Assembly: GCA_003225075.1 (NCBI GenBank)
Contig: QIAP01000038.1
Location: 1-32,008 of the forward strand
DNA: 32,008 nt
Source: Acidobacteriota bacterium
GTDB lineage: Bacteria; Acidobacteriota; Terriglobia; Terriglobales; Acidobacteriaceae
Reading direction: 5' to 3'
Shown: positions 8,593 to 16,334 of the stretch, one piece after another
How the letters are laid out: each line of letters begins with the position of its first letter
Position numbering within the stretch: position 1 is the stretch's first letter
Program-made: the position numbers and the translations under genes
Notes under the pieces: generated by a model
Seen by the model: only the letters and a program-made list of their open reading frames with translations
Databases searched by the model: none
What the model was told of the DNA's origin: nothing

Positions 8593-9768
8593 TTGAGAAA
8601 GTTTCTTCTCACCGTTTTTCTGCTTCCCATCGCCACCGCGGCGGGATGGTGGTACTTCCACCAACGAACCCTGCCCGATTACGGCCCCGCATATCGTGAG
8701 TATGCGTACATAAGCAATGGCGGGAGCAATACGGTGAGCGTGCTTGACCTGACTCCGACGCCGATTCCCAGCTTCAACGTAATCAAGACCATCGCCGTTG
8801 GCAGCAATCCGACTGGGGTAACCGCCAACAGCAGAAAGAATGAAATCTACGTCGTCAACACGGTCTCAAACAATGTCAGCGTGATTGACGCCGAACGGAA
8901 TCAGGTTGTGGCAACCATTGGCGTGCAGGGTAAGCCTTATTTCATCGATGTTTCGCTGGATGGCAAACGTGGCTACGTGGCTAACTCGGGTTCGGCCAAT
9001 GTGTCCGTTATTGACCTCGAAAAACGGGTGGTGCTAGGGAACGTGCGCGTCGGCACCTCGCCAGGACTGGCCAGAGTTTCTCCCGATGGTAAGACAGTCG
9101 TGGTGAGCAATCGCGCCGATAATACGATCTCCCTGATCGATACCTCCCGTCTTGTGGTCCGAACAACTCTGCCGGGTTGCCAGCAAGCAGAGGACATAGC
9201 CATCATGGCCGACTCTACAAAAGCGTTTGTCGCTTGCACTGGCGCGGGACAAGTCGCGGCGATTGACCTGAAAAACGACAGGGTTTTGGCGTTACTGGAT
9301 GTGGGGCGCACGCCGGTGCACTTGGCTCTGAAGCCCGATGGCGGCGAGTTGATAGTTTGTAACTTTGATTCAAATAGTGTGTCTATCATCGAAACCAATA
9401 ACAATGAAGTCGGCGGCAGCTACTTGATCGGGACCAAGCCGGCGCGCGCGGTATTGTCAGCCGACAGCTCCCGCCTTTACGTCAGCAACTTTGCCTCCAA
9501 TACGGTGGCGGTTTACGACATAGACAACGGCAAAGTCATCGCATCGATTTCGGTCGGCAGCCGTCCGGACGGACTGGCGCTTTCAAATAGTGAAGATTAT
9601 CTGCTGGTGCTGAATTCTCAGTCTGGTGACGTTGCAGTCGTACAGAAGCGCAAATCTACGAGGCTTGATCCTAACGAGTATTCGCTGCTGACTATGATTC
9701 CGGTGGGGGTTCAGCCGAATAACGTAGTGGTGAAATCATTCCTTGTGACCAGGTCCGCGGAAAAGTAA
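8593..9768 (+). CDS. YVTN beta-propeller repeat protein
   Basis: A 391-residue exported or membrane-anchored protein. An N-terminal hydrophobic segment (about 3-20, LLTVFLLPIATAAGW) is followed by about seven repeats of roughly 42 residues with the pattern YVxNxxSNxVSVIDxxxxxVxxxIxVGxxP, the YVTN/NHL-like beta-propeller signature; YVVNTVSNNVSVID, YVANSGSANVSVID and YVSNFASNTVAVYD are the clearest. Such propellers bind protein or other ligands outside the cytoplasm; no catalytic residues are apparent. The TTG at 8593 is 2 nt after the aroF stop, with no other in-frame start before the hydrophobic segment, so translational coupling to aroF is likely. Whether co-expression with aroF has meaning is unknown. 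Confidence 0.85.
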   Translation: MRKFLLTVFLLPIATAAGWWYFHQRTLPDYGPAYREYAYISNGGSNTVSVLDLTPTPIPSFNVIKTIAVGSNPTGVTANSRKNEIYVVNTVSNNVSVIDAERNQVVATIGVQGKPYFIDVSLDGKRGYVANSGSANVSVIDLEKRVVLGNVRVGTSPGLARVSPDGKTVVVSNRADNTISLIDTSRLVVRTTLPGCQQAEDIAIMADSTKAFVACTGAGQVAAIDLKNDRVLALLDVGRTPVHLALKPDGGELIVCNFDSNSVSIIETNNNEVGGSYLIGTKPARAVLSADSSRLYVSNFASNTVAVYDIDNGKVIASISVGSRPDGLALSNSEDYLLVLNSQSGDVAVVQKRKSTRLDPNEYSLLTMIPVGVQPNNVVVKSFLVTRSAEK

Positions 9769-9852
9769 GCAGTGCTGAGCGCAAAACCTGGGTGCCCTTC
9801 AACTAGACTTCATCCCCAATTCCAGTTAAAATCCCTATAGATCAAACGACAA

Positions 9853-9891
9853 CCGCCCGTGCACAGATTTGTGCGCGGGCGGATTTTTTTT
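9853..9891 (+). terminator. Rho-independent terminator after the YVTN gene
   Basis: A 13-bp stem (CCGCCCGTGCACA paired with TGTGCGCGGGCGG, one G-T wobble) with a GATT-type loop is followed by A and eight Ts. It ends the aroF-YVTN transcript about 85 nt after the stop codon and lies just before the next gene. Confidence 0.9.
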
Positions 9892-9910
9892 GCCCAGAAA
9901 AGGAGCCGCC

Positions 9911-10339
9911 GTGATAGACACCGTCCACTATTCCGATGTCATGGAGATTGAATCGGTGGTGAAGAAACTTGAGAGTTGCGAGTATGCCAAGGACGAATTC
10001 ACTCACGCCCGGCATCTGGCGGTTGCGGCATGGTATTCGACCCACTTCCCGGACCAGCAAGCTTTGGACAAAATGCGTTCCAGTCTGCTGCGATTCACCA
10101 AACACCACCAGGTAAAGGGCTACCATGAGACCATCACACGCTTTTGGCTCGCTCTGGTAAGAGAATTTTTACGGAGTTGTCGTGTAGATTCGAGTTTCTC
10201 CGAGCGGGTCAATGCACTGATCCAGCTATACCGCGACAAGAATGTTTTATTCGAGTTTTACAGCCGTGACCGCGTGATGTCTGACCACGCCAGAGAAGTC
10301 TGGATCGAGCCCGACCTGAAGCACCTCAGCAACCTGTAA
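9911..10339 (+). CDS. Conserved helical protein of unknown function
   Basis: A 142-residue, largely alpha-helical soluble protein. It carries the pattern FTHARHLAVAAWY...ALDKMRSSLLRF...KGYHETITRFW, which I recognise as a widespread uncharacterised bacterial family with conserved His and Glu residues (THxxHLxxA and YHETIT). The conserved histidines could bind metal, but no function is established to my knowledge. The GTG at 9911 is preceded by AGGAG at 5 nt spacing and is preferred over the longer frame from 9869, which would start inside the terminator T-run region. The gene sits alone after the terminator and converges with the bacilliredoxin gene, 6 nt apart. Confidence 0.75.
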   Translation: MIDTVHYSDVMEIESVVKKLESCEYAKDEFTHARHLAVAAWYSTHFPDQQALDKMRSSLLRFTKHHQVKGYHETITRFWLALVREFLRSCRVDSSFSERVNALIQLYRDKNVLFEFYSRDRVMSDHAREVWIEPDLKHLSNL

Positions 10340-10345
10340 CAGAAC

Positions 10346-10780
10346 TTACCGCGATTCCGAGAGCGCCTTGCCGCAAAACTTTTCGAATGCGGCTCTGAGG
10401 TTGGCAGCAATTTCGGCGGCTTCGCGGGTTTCGATGTCGCTGCGCTGCATCATGTAGACGAGCTTACCGTCACGCAGAATTCCAATCGAGGGAGACGACG
10501 GTGGGTAGCCGGTGAAATATGAACGGGCGCGATCGGTGGCTTCTTTATCTTGTCCGGCGAAGACCGTAACGCTATTGTCGGGTTTGCTGGAATGCTGCAA
10601 TGCCTGCCGGATGGCCGGACGCATGCGCCCGGCGGCGCATCCGCAGATCGAGTTCACAACGAGCATAGTCGTGCCGGGCTTTGATGCTGCCTCGTCAACT
10701 TCGGCGGCAGTGCGAGCTTCTTCAATCCCCAGCCGGGTAAGTTCTTCCCGCATTGGGACGATCATAATCTCAGGATACAT
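10346..10780 (-). CDS. BrxA/BrxB-family bacilliredoxin
   Basis: A 144-residue thioredoxin-fold protein of the YphP/YqiW family. In Firmicutes this family removes bacillithiol from S-bacillithiolated proteins in the cytoplasm. The diagnostic C-G-C active site is at 46-48 within NSICGCAAGRMRP; the rest includes the family sequences VFAGQDKEATDRARSYF and PPSSPSIGILRDGKLVYM. An AGGAG precedes the ATG. Presence of bshC at 29167-30807 in the same window supports the view that this organism makes bacillithiol, so the assignment as bacilliredoxin is coherent. The gene diverges from murB. Confidence 0.9.
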   Translation of the reverse strand: MYPEIMIVPMREELTRLGIEEARTAAEVDEAASKPGTTMLVVNSICGCAAGRMRPAIRQALQHSSKPDNSVTVFAGQDKEATDRARSYFTGYPPSSPSIGILRDGKLVYMMQRSDIETREAAEIAANLRAAFEKFCGKALSESR

Positions 10781-10862
10781 TTGATCTCCTTAGCTTCTAT
10801 TCTCCTATCTTACCTTAACGTTGTTCCCGCCGTGTCCGGAGATCGCTACTAAATCTCGCATA

Positions 10863-10868
10863 TATACT
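10863..10868 (+). promoter_or_regulatory. Putative -10 box of murB
   Basis: TATACT lies 11 nt before the murB ATG. With no Shine-Dalgarno between them, transcription would begin only a few bases before the start codon. No convincing -35 box is seen. Confidence 0.35.
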
Positions 10869-10879
10869 GGTGCCCACTG

Positions 10880-11926
10880 ATGCTGATTGAGGAAAATATT
10901 CCGCTGGCGCCGCTGACGACGTTGAAAGTGGGTGGAATCGCGCGCTACTTCGCCGCAGCGAAGACTGTTGCTGACGTCCGCCAAGCGGTTGATTACGCGC
11001 GTTCGCATGACTTTCCGATTTTCGTGCTTGGTGGCGGCAGCAATCTAGTGGTCTCTGACACGGGATGGCCTGGATTAGTGCTGAAGGTTGGCATCCCCGG
11101 CATTGAAGAGCGCAGCGAGCGTGGCAACGTTCTCTTCGAGGTTGGGGCGGGCGAAGACTGGGACAAATTTGTAGCTCGCGCTGTCGGCCGGAATTGCACC
11201 GGAGTGGAATGCATGAGCGGCATCCCCGGCAGTGTCGGCGGAACTCCGGTGCAGAATGTCGGCGCCTACGGCCAGGAAGTCGCAGAGACCATCGAATCGG
11301 TGCAGGCTTTAGACTTGAGGGACGGCGAAGTCCGCGAGCTTTGTAACGAAGCTTGCGGGTTTTCATATCGCACCAGCATTTTTAATACGACCGAGCGTGG
11401 GCGCTACATTATCCTGCGGGTCACTTATTCCTTAACGCCGGGTGGCGAGCCACGAATCGGGTACGCGGATTTGCAGAAATATTTCGCCGGCCGCAACATC
11501 ACTCCGAGCCTGGCCGAGGCACGAGATGCAGTAAGGCGAATCCGCGCCAGCAAGGCAATGCTGATTACCCCCGGCGACGAGGACTGCCGCAGTGCCGGAT
11601 CATTCTTCAAGAATCCGGTGCTCTCTGCCGAACAGTATCAAGAACTCAGCCAACGCGCCCTGGCGCGAGGCTTACAAATCCCTAGTTATCCGGCGCTTGA
11701 TGCGCAGCGAAAAGTTTCTGCTGCGTGGCTGGTGGAGCACTCAGGTTTTTCCAAGGGATACAGCAGCGGCCGGGTAGGCATTTCACGCAAACACGCGCTC
11801 GCCATTGTGAATCGCGGGGAAGCGACGGCCGCCGACGTCCTGGCTCTCAAAGAGCAGATACAGGAGCGAGTGCAGGAAATCTGGGGCATCCCGTTGGACG
11901 CCGAACCGGTGTTCGTGGGGTTTTAG
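10880..11926 (+). CDS. murB: UDP-N-acetylenolpyruvoylglucosamine reductase
   Basis: Reduces UDP-GlcNAc-enolpyruvate to UDP-MurNAc with NADPH and FAD, an early cytoplasmic step of peptidoglycan synthesis. The 348-residue length and layout match the type I (E. coli-like) group. The FAD-binding domain has VLGGGSNLVV at 49-58 and GIPGSVGGTPVQNVGAYGQE at about 114-133. Arg164 in YRTSIF and the proton-donor Ser241 in GSFFKNP are present, followed by the type I sequence HSGFSKGYSSGRVGIS and a C-terminal Glu in AEPVFVG. Other mur genes are not nearby. There is no Shine-Dalgarno before ATG 10880. Confidence 0.95.
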   Translation: MLIEENIPLAPLTTLKVGGIARYFAAAKTVADVRQAVDYARSHDFPIFVLGGGSNLVVSDTGWPGLVLKVGIPGIEERSERGNVLFEVGAGEDWDKFVARAVGRNCTGVECMSGIPGSVGGTPVQNVGAYGQEVAETIESVQALDLRDGEVRELCNEACGFSYRTSIFNTTERGRYIILRVTYSLTPGGEPRIGYADLQKYFAGRNITPSLAEARDAVRRIRASKAMLITPGDEDCRSAGSFFKNPVLSAEQYQELSQRALARGLQIPSYPALDAQRKVSAAWLVEHSGFSKGYSSGRVGISRKHALAIVNRGEATAADVLALKEQIQERVQEIWGIPLDAEPVFVGF

Positions 11927-12024
11927 GTTCAGTGTGCCCCCTTTCGTTATCCCGCTGAAGCCGATCGATCCCTGACCACGCTTCCGAGAATGCCTTTCCC
12001 GGTCTACGCGATCAGTTCACGTCC

Positions 12025-12062
12025 TGGGAACTACGCAAGAACAACCTCATTTCACGTTCCCA
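12025..12062. repeat. Inverted repeat upstream of the sigma factor gene
   Basis: TGGGAAC (12025-12031) and GTTCCCA (12056-12062) are perfect 7-base arms 24 nt apart, about 40 nt before the sigma factor start. A TTCACGT word is also repeated (12016-12022 and 12051-12057). The site could be a regulator or ECF promoter element: GGAAC resembles a -35 of ECF promoters, but no -10 partner at the right distance is visible. Confidence 0.4.
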
Positions 12063-12102
12063 AAAAAGAAATTTGAACAATTCAGGCGCATGGGCGGTCT
12101 GC

Positions 12103-12690
12103 ATGAATGAGGGCCAACAGGTGGTCGCAGGACCAGTGATTTTGAGCGAAGCTATGGCGATGGCGCAGGCGGGCGAAGATGTTCTCGAAGCCATGGTCCG
12201 TGAGCACGCGCGCCTGGTATTCCGAGTTGCTTACTCAGTGCTGCGCAACCACCATGATGCCGAAGACGCCACCCAGGAAACCTTTGTCCGCGTATTGCGT
12301 TATGGCAGGAAGTTAGGCGAGATGCGCGACCCAAAAACGTGGCTGGCACGGATCGCATGGCGGGTGGCGGTGGATCGGCGAAAGAAACCGCCGGAGGTTA
12401 GCCTGGACGACAGCGAAAACGCAATTCTGGAGCTTAGTAGTGCAACTGCGAGTGCAGATCAATTTGTGCTTGGTTCTGAAATGTCCCGACTGCTGGAAGC
12501 GCTCATTGCGGCACTGCCAGAACAACTGCGCGATCCCTTGACGCTTTCGACGGTGGAGGAGATGTCGCCGGATGATATTGCAGAAGTACTCAGAATCAAA
12601 CCGGCAGCAGTGCGATCGCGAATGTTTCGAGGGCGCGAGATCCTACGCGAGAAGTTGAGCGCCCTGCTGGAAGGCAAATATGGAGCCTAG
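12103..12690 (+). CDS. ECF-type RNA polymerase sigma factor
   Basis: A 195-residue sigma-70 family factor of the extracytoplasmic-function type. Region 2 (about 33-66) contains HARLVFRVAYSVLRNHHDAEDATQ in two parts plus ETFVRVLR, binding the core enzyme and the -10 element. Region 4 (about 140-190) contains LPEQLRDPLTLSTVEEMSPD then IAEVLRIKPAAVRSRMFRGR, a helix-turn-helix for the -35 element. Region 3 is absent, as expected for ECF factors. An upstream TTG at 12073 and a later ATG at about 12154 are alternative starts; ATG 12103 is a compromise. The next gene overlaps by 11 nt and encodes a single-pass membrane protein, which fits an anti-sigma partner. Confidence 0.9.
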   Translation: MNEGQQVVAGPVILSEAMAMAQAGEDVLEAMVREHARLVFRVAYSVLRNHHDAEDATQETFVRVLRYGRKLGEMRDPKTWLARIAWRVAVDRRKKPPEVSLDDSENAILELSSATASADQFVLGSEMSRLLEALIAALPEQLRDPLTLSTVEEMSPDDIAEVLRIKPAAVRSRMFRGREILREKLSALLEGKYGA

Positions 12691-13324
12691 AGATCATAAG
12701 CAAAATCGAGGACACAGTTTAGATCAGGTACTAGATTCGGCACTGGCGCGGTATAGCCGGGTGGAACCGCGCGCGGGGTTGGAATCCCGCATCAACGCAA
12801 ATCTTCAATCGGAGAGGGAGCGCAGGACACAGAAAGTGCGCGGTCGCCGATGGTGGGCAGTGTTGGCCTTGGTAGCAACGGCGATAGCGATCGCTATGAC
12901 AGTATGGGTGGGATCCACAAGGAAGCCGGCGTCGGGAACCCCGACGGCCGTAGCTATCAACTCTCGTCCGGCGGTACCCGATCTCAAGGGGCCATCCGAG
13001 GTAGTCAGACTGCGCTCCAATGCTGATCACGGGAGACACTTGGCGCGGGTCGGGCCTTTGTCCCGGAAATTGCAGGCGACGATTCAACCGCCCGGCGCCG
13101 CCCCACGGCGGGAGCAGTTTCCTACTCCGACTCCATTGAGCGAGCAGGAACAAATTCTGGTCCGATACGTGACCCAGTTTCGCAGGCACGCGGTAATGCT
13201 AGCGCGAGCACAAACGGAACTCTTGACGCAAGAGAGGCTCGAAGAAACGCAGCCCAGCTCGAAACCAGGCGAGCCGCGACTCAACCAGTTCATGCAAACA
13301 AGTTTCGAGCAGCAGGACAAATAA
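12680..13324 (+). CDS. Single-pass membrane protein, possible anti-sigma factor
   Basis: A 214-residue protein overlapping the sigma factor gene by 11 nt. The first 57 residues are soluble and charged, with a helical LDQVLDSALARYSRVEPRAG segment. A single membrane segment lies at about 58-78 (WWAVLALVATAIAIAMTVWV) behind an arginine-rich stop. The remaining part is low in complexity, Pro/Arg-rich, with a helical stretch near 150-190. This is the topology of an anti-sigma factor holding an ECF factor at the membrane, but no zinc-binding HxxxCxxC motif is present and I recognise no domain. The function is inferred from topology and operon position. Confidence 0.65.
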   Translation: MEPRDHKQNRGHSLDQVLDSALARYSRVEPRAGLESRINANLQSERERRTQKVRGRRWWAVLALVATAIAIAMTVWVGSTRKPASGTPTAVAINSRPAVPDLKGPSEVVRLRSNADHGRHLARVGPLSRKLQATIQPPGAAPRREQFPTPTPLSEQEQILVRYVTQFRRHAVMLARAQTELLTQERLEETQPSSKPGEPRLNQFMQTSFEQQDK

Positions 13325-13335
13325 GGAGAACATAC

Positions 13336-13869
13336 ATGCGCACAAGGATAGCGGTATGGTCGGCAATGCTGGGGTTAGCTATTGGCTGTGCGGTACAGGC
13401 GAGCTATGCTCAAGACGCGGACTCATCACCGAAGCCAACGGCAGAGCAGCGGGCGGCGACCGCCTACCGCCTGGACTTCGCTGTAAACGAAATGGAAGAC
13501 GGAAAGAAGATCAACACGCGGCAATATTCGATGAACTTGAACTCTGGCGACGCCAATAGCGTGAAGATCGGAACGCGGGTTCCAGTGGAAGCGAAACAGG
13601 GTGAGTTCCAATACATCGATGTCGGTACTAACATCTGGTGCAGATTGGAAGAACGAAGCAAAGGGCTGCTGCTGTCTATACGCAGCGAGATCAGCAACTT
13701 TGCTGTTCCCGACCAGCAAAGCCGTGGCGCCATGCCGCTATTAAGACAACTCCAGATTAACGCGAGCACAGTAGCGGTTATTGGCAAGCCCTTAGTGGTT
13801 GGCAGCGTGGATGATCCCAATTCCAAGCGGCAGTTTCAACTTGAGGTAACCACAACGAAGCTGAGATAA
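13336..13869 (+). CDS. Secreted protein, resembles a secretin-type fold
   Basis: A 177-residue protein with a clear signal peptide (cleavage likely after Ala25, SYA-QD). The mature part has YRLDFAVNEMEDGKKINTRQ, then VKIGTRVPV, FQYIDVGTNIWCRLEE, a LLLSIRSEISNFAV strand, and IGKPLVVGSVDDPNSKRQFQ near the end. The order of motifs (GxRVPV, YxDVGxNI, strand pair, GKPxVxGS) recalls the C-terminal beta domain of type II/IV secretins, but it is far shorter, and similar Acidobacteria proteins are uncharacterised (recollection). An AGGAG lies 7 nt before the ATG. It is the third gene of the sigma factor operon, 11 nt after the preceding stop. Confidence 0.7.
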   Translation: MRTRIAVWSAMLGLAIGCAVQASYAQDADSSPKPTAEQRAATAYRLDFAVNEMEDGKKINTRQYSMNLNSGDANSVKIGTRVPVEAKQGEFQYIDVGTNIWCRLEERSKGLLLSIRSEISNFAVPDQQSRGAMPLLRQLQINASTVAVIGKPLVVGSVDDPNSKRQFQLEVTTTKLR

Positions 13870-14048
13870 CAACTGGAACGGCGGTTCGGTATCCTCTCAC
13901 TCGAGAGAAGGGCACCGCCTGCCAGGGGTCAGGATGACCACGCGCATACTGGTGGGAAGGCGCCGCCCAGTTCGCGCCCCTGCATTTTTCTTTTGTGACC
14001 CAAGCATGGGAAGGTACACGATCCGGCGCAGGCGGCGGCCGTCCCTCC

Positions 14049-14744
14049 TTACCTATCGGCCAATCGCGCTGCTTCTTGAAAGATATTTACAAACATCTCG
14101 CGAGTGAGTTTGCCGGTATTTGTATTCTGATTGGACGGATGATACGAAGTCAGAAGGATTGGGCCATTCGGCATCTGGTAGCTCGCTCCGTGCCGGAAGA
14201 TATAAAGCTGCTTGCTTTTCAGGATTCCGCGACGCTTCAAATGGTTCAAATAAGCGTCGAAACCAACCCGTCCGAGGGCAACAATCACTTTTTTCCTGGT
14301 CAATCCATCTAACTCACGGTCGAGGAAAGACGTGCAGTTGGCGAGCTCCAGGGGGTGCGGCTTATTATCCGGCGGTGCGCAGCGCGCCGCCGCTGTGATG
14401 TACGCGTCCTTTAATTCAAGACCATCGCCCCGGTGGGTGGCGTTAGGCTGGTTGGCAAATCCAGTTTCATATAGCACCGGATACATAAAGTTGCCCGACG
14501 AATCTCCGGTAAAAGGACGGCCGGTGCGGTTGGAGCCATGAGCACCAGGCGCGAGGCCGAGAATGATGACGCGCGCATCGGGATCGCCAAAGCCGGGCAC
14601 GGGCTTTCCCCAATAGTCGCAATTCAGGTAGGCGCGACGTTTCTCACGCGCGATTCGCTCACGATACGTCACTAGCCGCGGACAGCGGGTGCAGGCGATC
14701 ACTTCCCGATTGAGTTGGTTGAGCCATTGCGGTAAATTTTTCAT
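14049..14744 (-). CDS. Family 5 uracil-DNA glycosylase
   Basis: Removes uracil, and in this family also other deaminated bases, from DNA in base excision repair. The 231-residue protein has four cysteines for a 4Fe-4S cluster (C18 and C21 in CTRC, C122, C137). Motif A is GLAPGAHGSNRTGRPFTGD at 63-81, in which the usual catalytic Asp/Asn of other UDG families is replaced, as in family 5 (UDGb). Motif B is SYHPSNQNTNTGKLT with His202. These features separate it from the family 4 enzymes. ATG 14744 lacks a Shine-Dalgarno. The gene diverges from tig and has no repair neighbours; nfo at 6451-7380 acts in the same pathway. Confidence 0.92.
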   Translation of the reverse strand: MKNLPQWLNQLNREVIACTRCPRLVTYRERIAREKRRAYLNCDYWGKPVPGFGDPDARVIILGLAPGAHGSNRTGRPFTGDSSGNFMYPVLYETGFANQPNATHRGDGLELKDAYITAAARCAPPDNKPHPLELANCTSFLDRELDGLTRKKVIVALGRVGFDAYLNHLKRRGILKSKQLYIFRHGASYQMPNGPILLTSYHPSNQNTNTGKLTREMFVNIFQEAARLADR

Positions 14745-14852
14745 TGGTAACCGTCAGTCAATGGTGTTCGAGCAATGACCCTCGCATCGTTTTGTGTTCT
14801 TGATGTTCATGTTGTTAGAGCCCATACGACCAACTAGTGCCTCTTCTCTCGT

Positions 14853-14882
14853 TTGACGCTGCTCGACTCCAGTCTTTACACT
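14853..14882 (+). promoter_or_regulatory. Putative sigma-70 promoter of tig
   Basis: TTGACG (14853-14858) and TACACT (14877-14882) are separated by 18 nt, five and four matches to the consensus hexamers. The expected start lies about 65 nt before the tig start codon. This could drive tig and the downstream clpP-clpX genes. Confidence 0.5.
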
Positions 14883-14954
14883 CAGACTAGCAAGTAGACG
14901 GTTCGGACCCGCTCAAAAGGACGCCTCACCCGGTTCAAGTGCGAAAGGTAAAAC

Positions 14955-16271
14955 GTGAGCCCCACCGAGACAAAAGACAGCGTCAAACGAGAAATCCAGG
15001 TTGAAATCCCGGCCGCAGAAGTCGCTCGCGAAACTGACTCGCTAATCCAAAAATACCAGAAACTCGCCCGCCTGCCGGGCTTTCGGGTAGGCCATGTGCC
15101 GGCCTCCATTATTCGTCAGCGCTTTGCCGAGGATATTAAGAGCGAAGTGGTCGAAGCCCTGGTGCCGCGCTACTTTCGCCGCGAGGCAGAAAAGTTAGGG
15201 GTGCAACCGGTATCGCAACCGCAGGTTTCCGACCTTCACATTCATGATGGTGAGCCGCTGCGCTTCAAGGCCAGCTTCGAAATCATGCCAGAGCTCAAGG
15301 TGGAAGGCTATAAGGAATTGCGGGCGGAAAGGCCGCAAATCACCATCACGGATGACGAAGTCGAGGAGGCGCTCGCCAGCCTGCGCGAGGAGCGCGCGAC
15401 ATTCGTGTCCATTGAAGGGCGTCCGCTAGGGGATGGCGACTTCGCCCAAGTTTCACTTCATGGCAAGCCGAAGGAAGCAGACCAGCCCGCGGCTTCTTCC
15501 GGAACTTCTTCAAAGCCTGGCGTGGCAGAGTCCCAGCCGGTACACATGGATGACGTTCTGGTGGAGATTGCGGGCAAGACGACGATGCCGGAGTTCACAG
15601 AGAATCTGCGCGGCGCATCGGCGGGCGACGAGCGAACCTTCGAGGTAACGTATCCGGAGGACACGTCCGACAAGCGTCTTGCGGGAAAGACTTTCACCTA
15701 TACCATTATGGTGAACTCGCTCAAGCAGAAGAATCTTCCCGAACTGGACGAAACTTTTGCAAAAGAGCTGGGCGACTTTGCCAATCTTGACGAGGTAAGA
15801 AAAAAAATCCGCGAAGGACTGGAAGCGGAGCGAACTCATGCAGCCGAGCATGTCGCCAAAGACAAACTGGTTGCGGAGCTGGTAAAACGCCATGACTTCG
15901 AAGTCCCTGAAGCTCTGGTAGACCGGCAAATTGATATTCGGCTGGAACGTGGCCTGCGCGCTCTGGCAGCGCAGGGTATGCGAGCCGAGGACATGAAGAA
16001 AATGGACCTGGCTCGTTTACGTGCCGGCCAGAGGGAGCAGGCAATCAACGAAGTGAAGGCTTCGTTGCTGCTGGGAAAAATTGCTGACGAAGAAAAAATC
16101 GACGTTAGTGATGAAGAACTGGATCACGAGATCGAAGCCTTGGCCAAGCAGTCGAAACAGACTGCGGAAGCCATTCGCGCGCGTTTGACACGTGATGGAG
16201 CGCTCGATAGAATCCGTTCTAGAATCCGCAGCGAGAAGACCCTCAACTTTCTGTATCACCAGTCTGCTTAA
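14955..16271 (+). CDS. tig: Trigger factor (ribosome-associated chaperone)
   Basis: Binds the ribosome exit tunnel and protects nascent chains; also a peptidyl-prolyl isomerase. The 438 residues fit the family (E. coli 432). The N-terminal domain has the ribosome-docking signature GFRVGHVP at 42-49. The middle FKBP-like domain (about 150-250) has FVSIEGRPLGDGDFAQVSLHG and ends TFTYTIMVNSLKQKNLPELD. A low-complexity Ala/Ser/Pro insertion (about 178-195) interrupts it. The C-terminal domain forms the helical arms of the cradle. GTG 14955 has GAAAGG upstream and is the only sensible start. It opens the tig-clpP-clpX-lon block, a gene order seen in many bacteria. Confidence 0.95.
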   Translation: MSPTETKDSVKREIQVEIPAAEVARETDSLIQKYQKLARLPGFRVGHVPASIIRQRFAEDIKSEVVEALVPRYFRREAEKLGVQPVSQPQVSDLHIHDGEPLRFKASFEIMPELKVEGYKELRAERPQITITDDEVEEALASLREERATFVSIEGRPLGDGDFAQVSLHGKPKEADQPAASSGTSSKPGVAESQPVHMDDVLVEIAGKTTMPEFTENLRGASAGDERTFEVTYPEDTSDKRLAGKTFTYTIMVNSLKQKNLPELDETFAKELGDFANLDEVRKKIREGLEAERTHAAEHVAKDKLVAELVKRHDFEVPEALVDRQIDIRLERGLRALAAQGMRAEDMKKMDLARLRAGQREQAINEVKASLLLGKIADEEKIDVSDEELDHEIEALAKQSKQTAEAIRARLTRDGALDRIRSRIRSEKTLNFLYHQSA

Positions 16272-16334
16272 CCGCGGACTACTTTCGATCCTCCTCCGAA
16301 AGCGAACCTGGTCGTCGGGGCAGGAGTGTGGCAG

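Noticed and set aside
14049-14541. Plus-strand open frames opposite the uracil-DNA glycosylase
   Set aside because: They are antisense shadows of an enzyme identified by its cysteines and motifs A and B.
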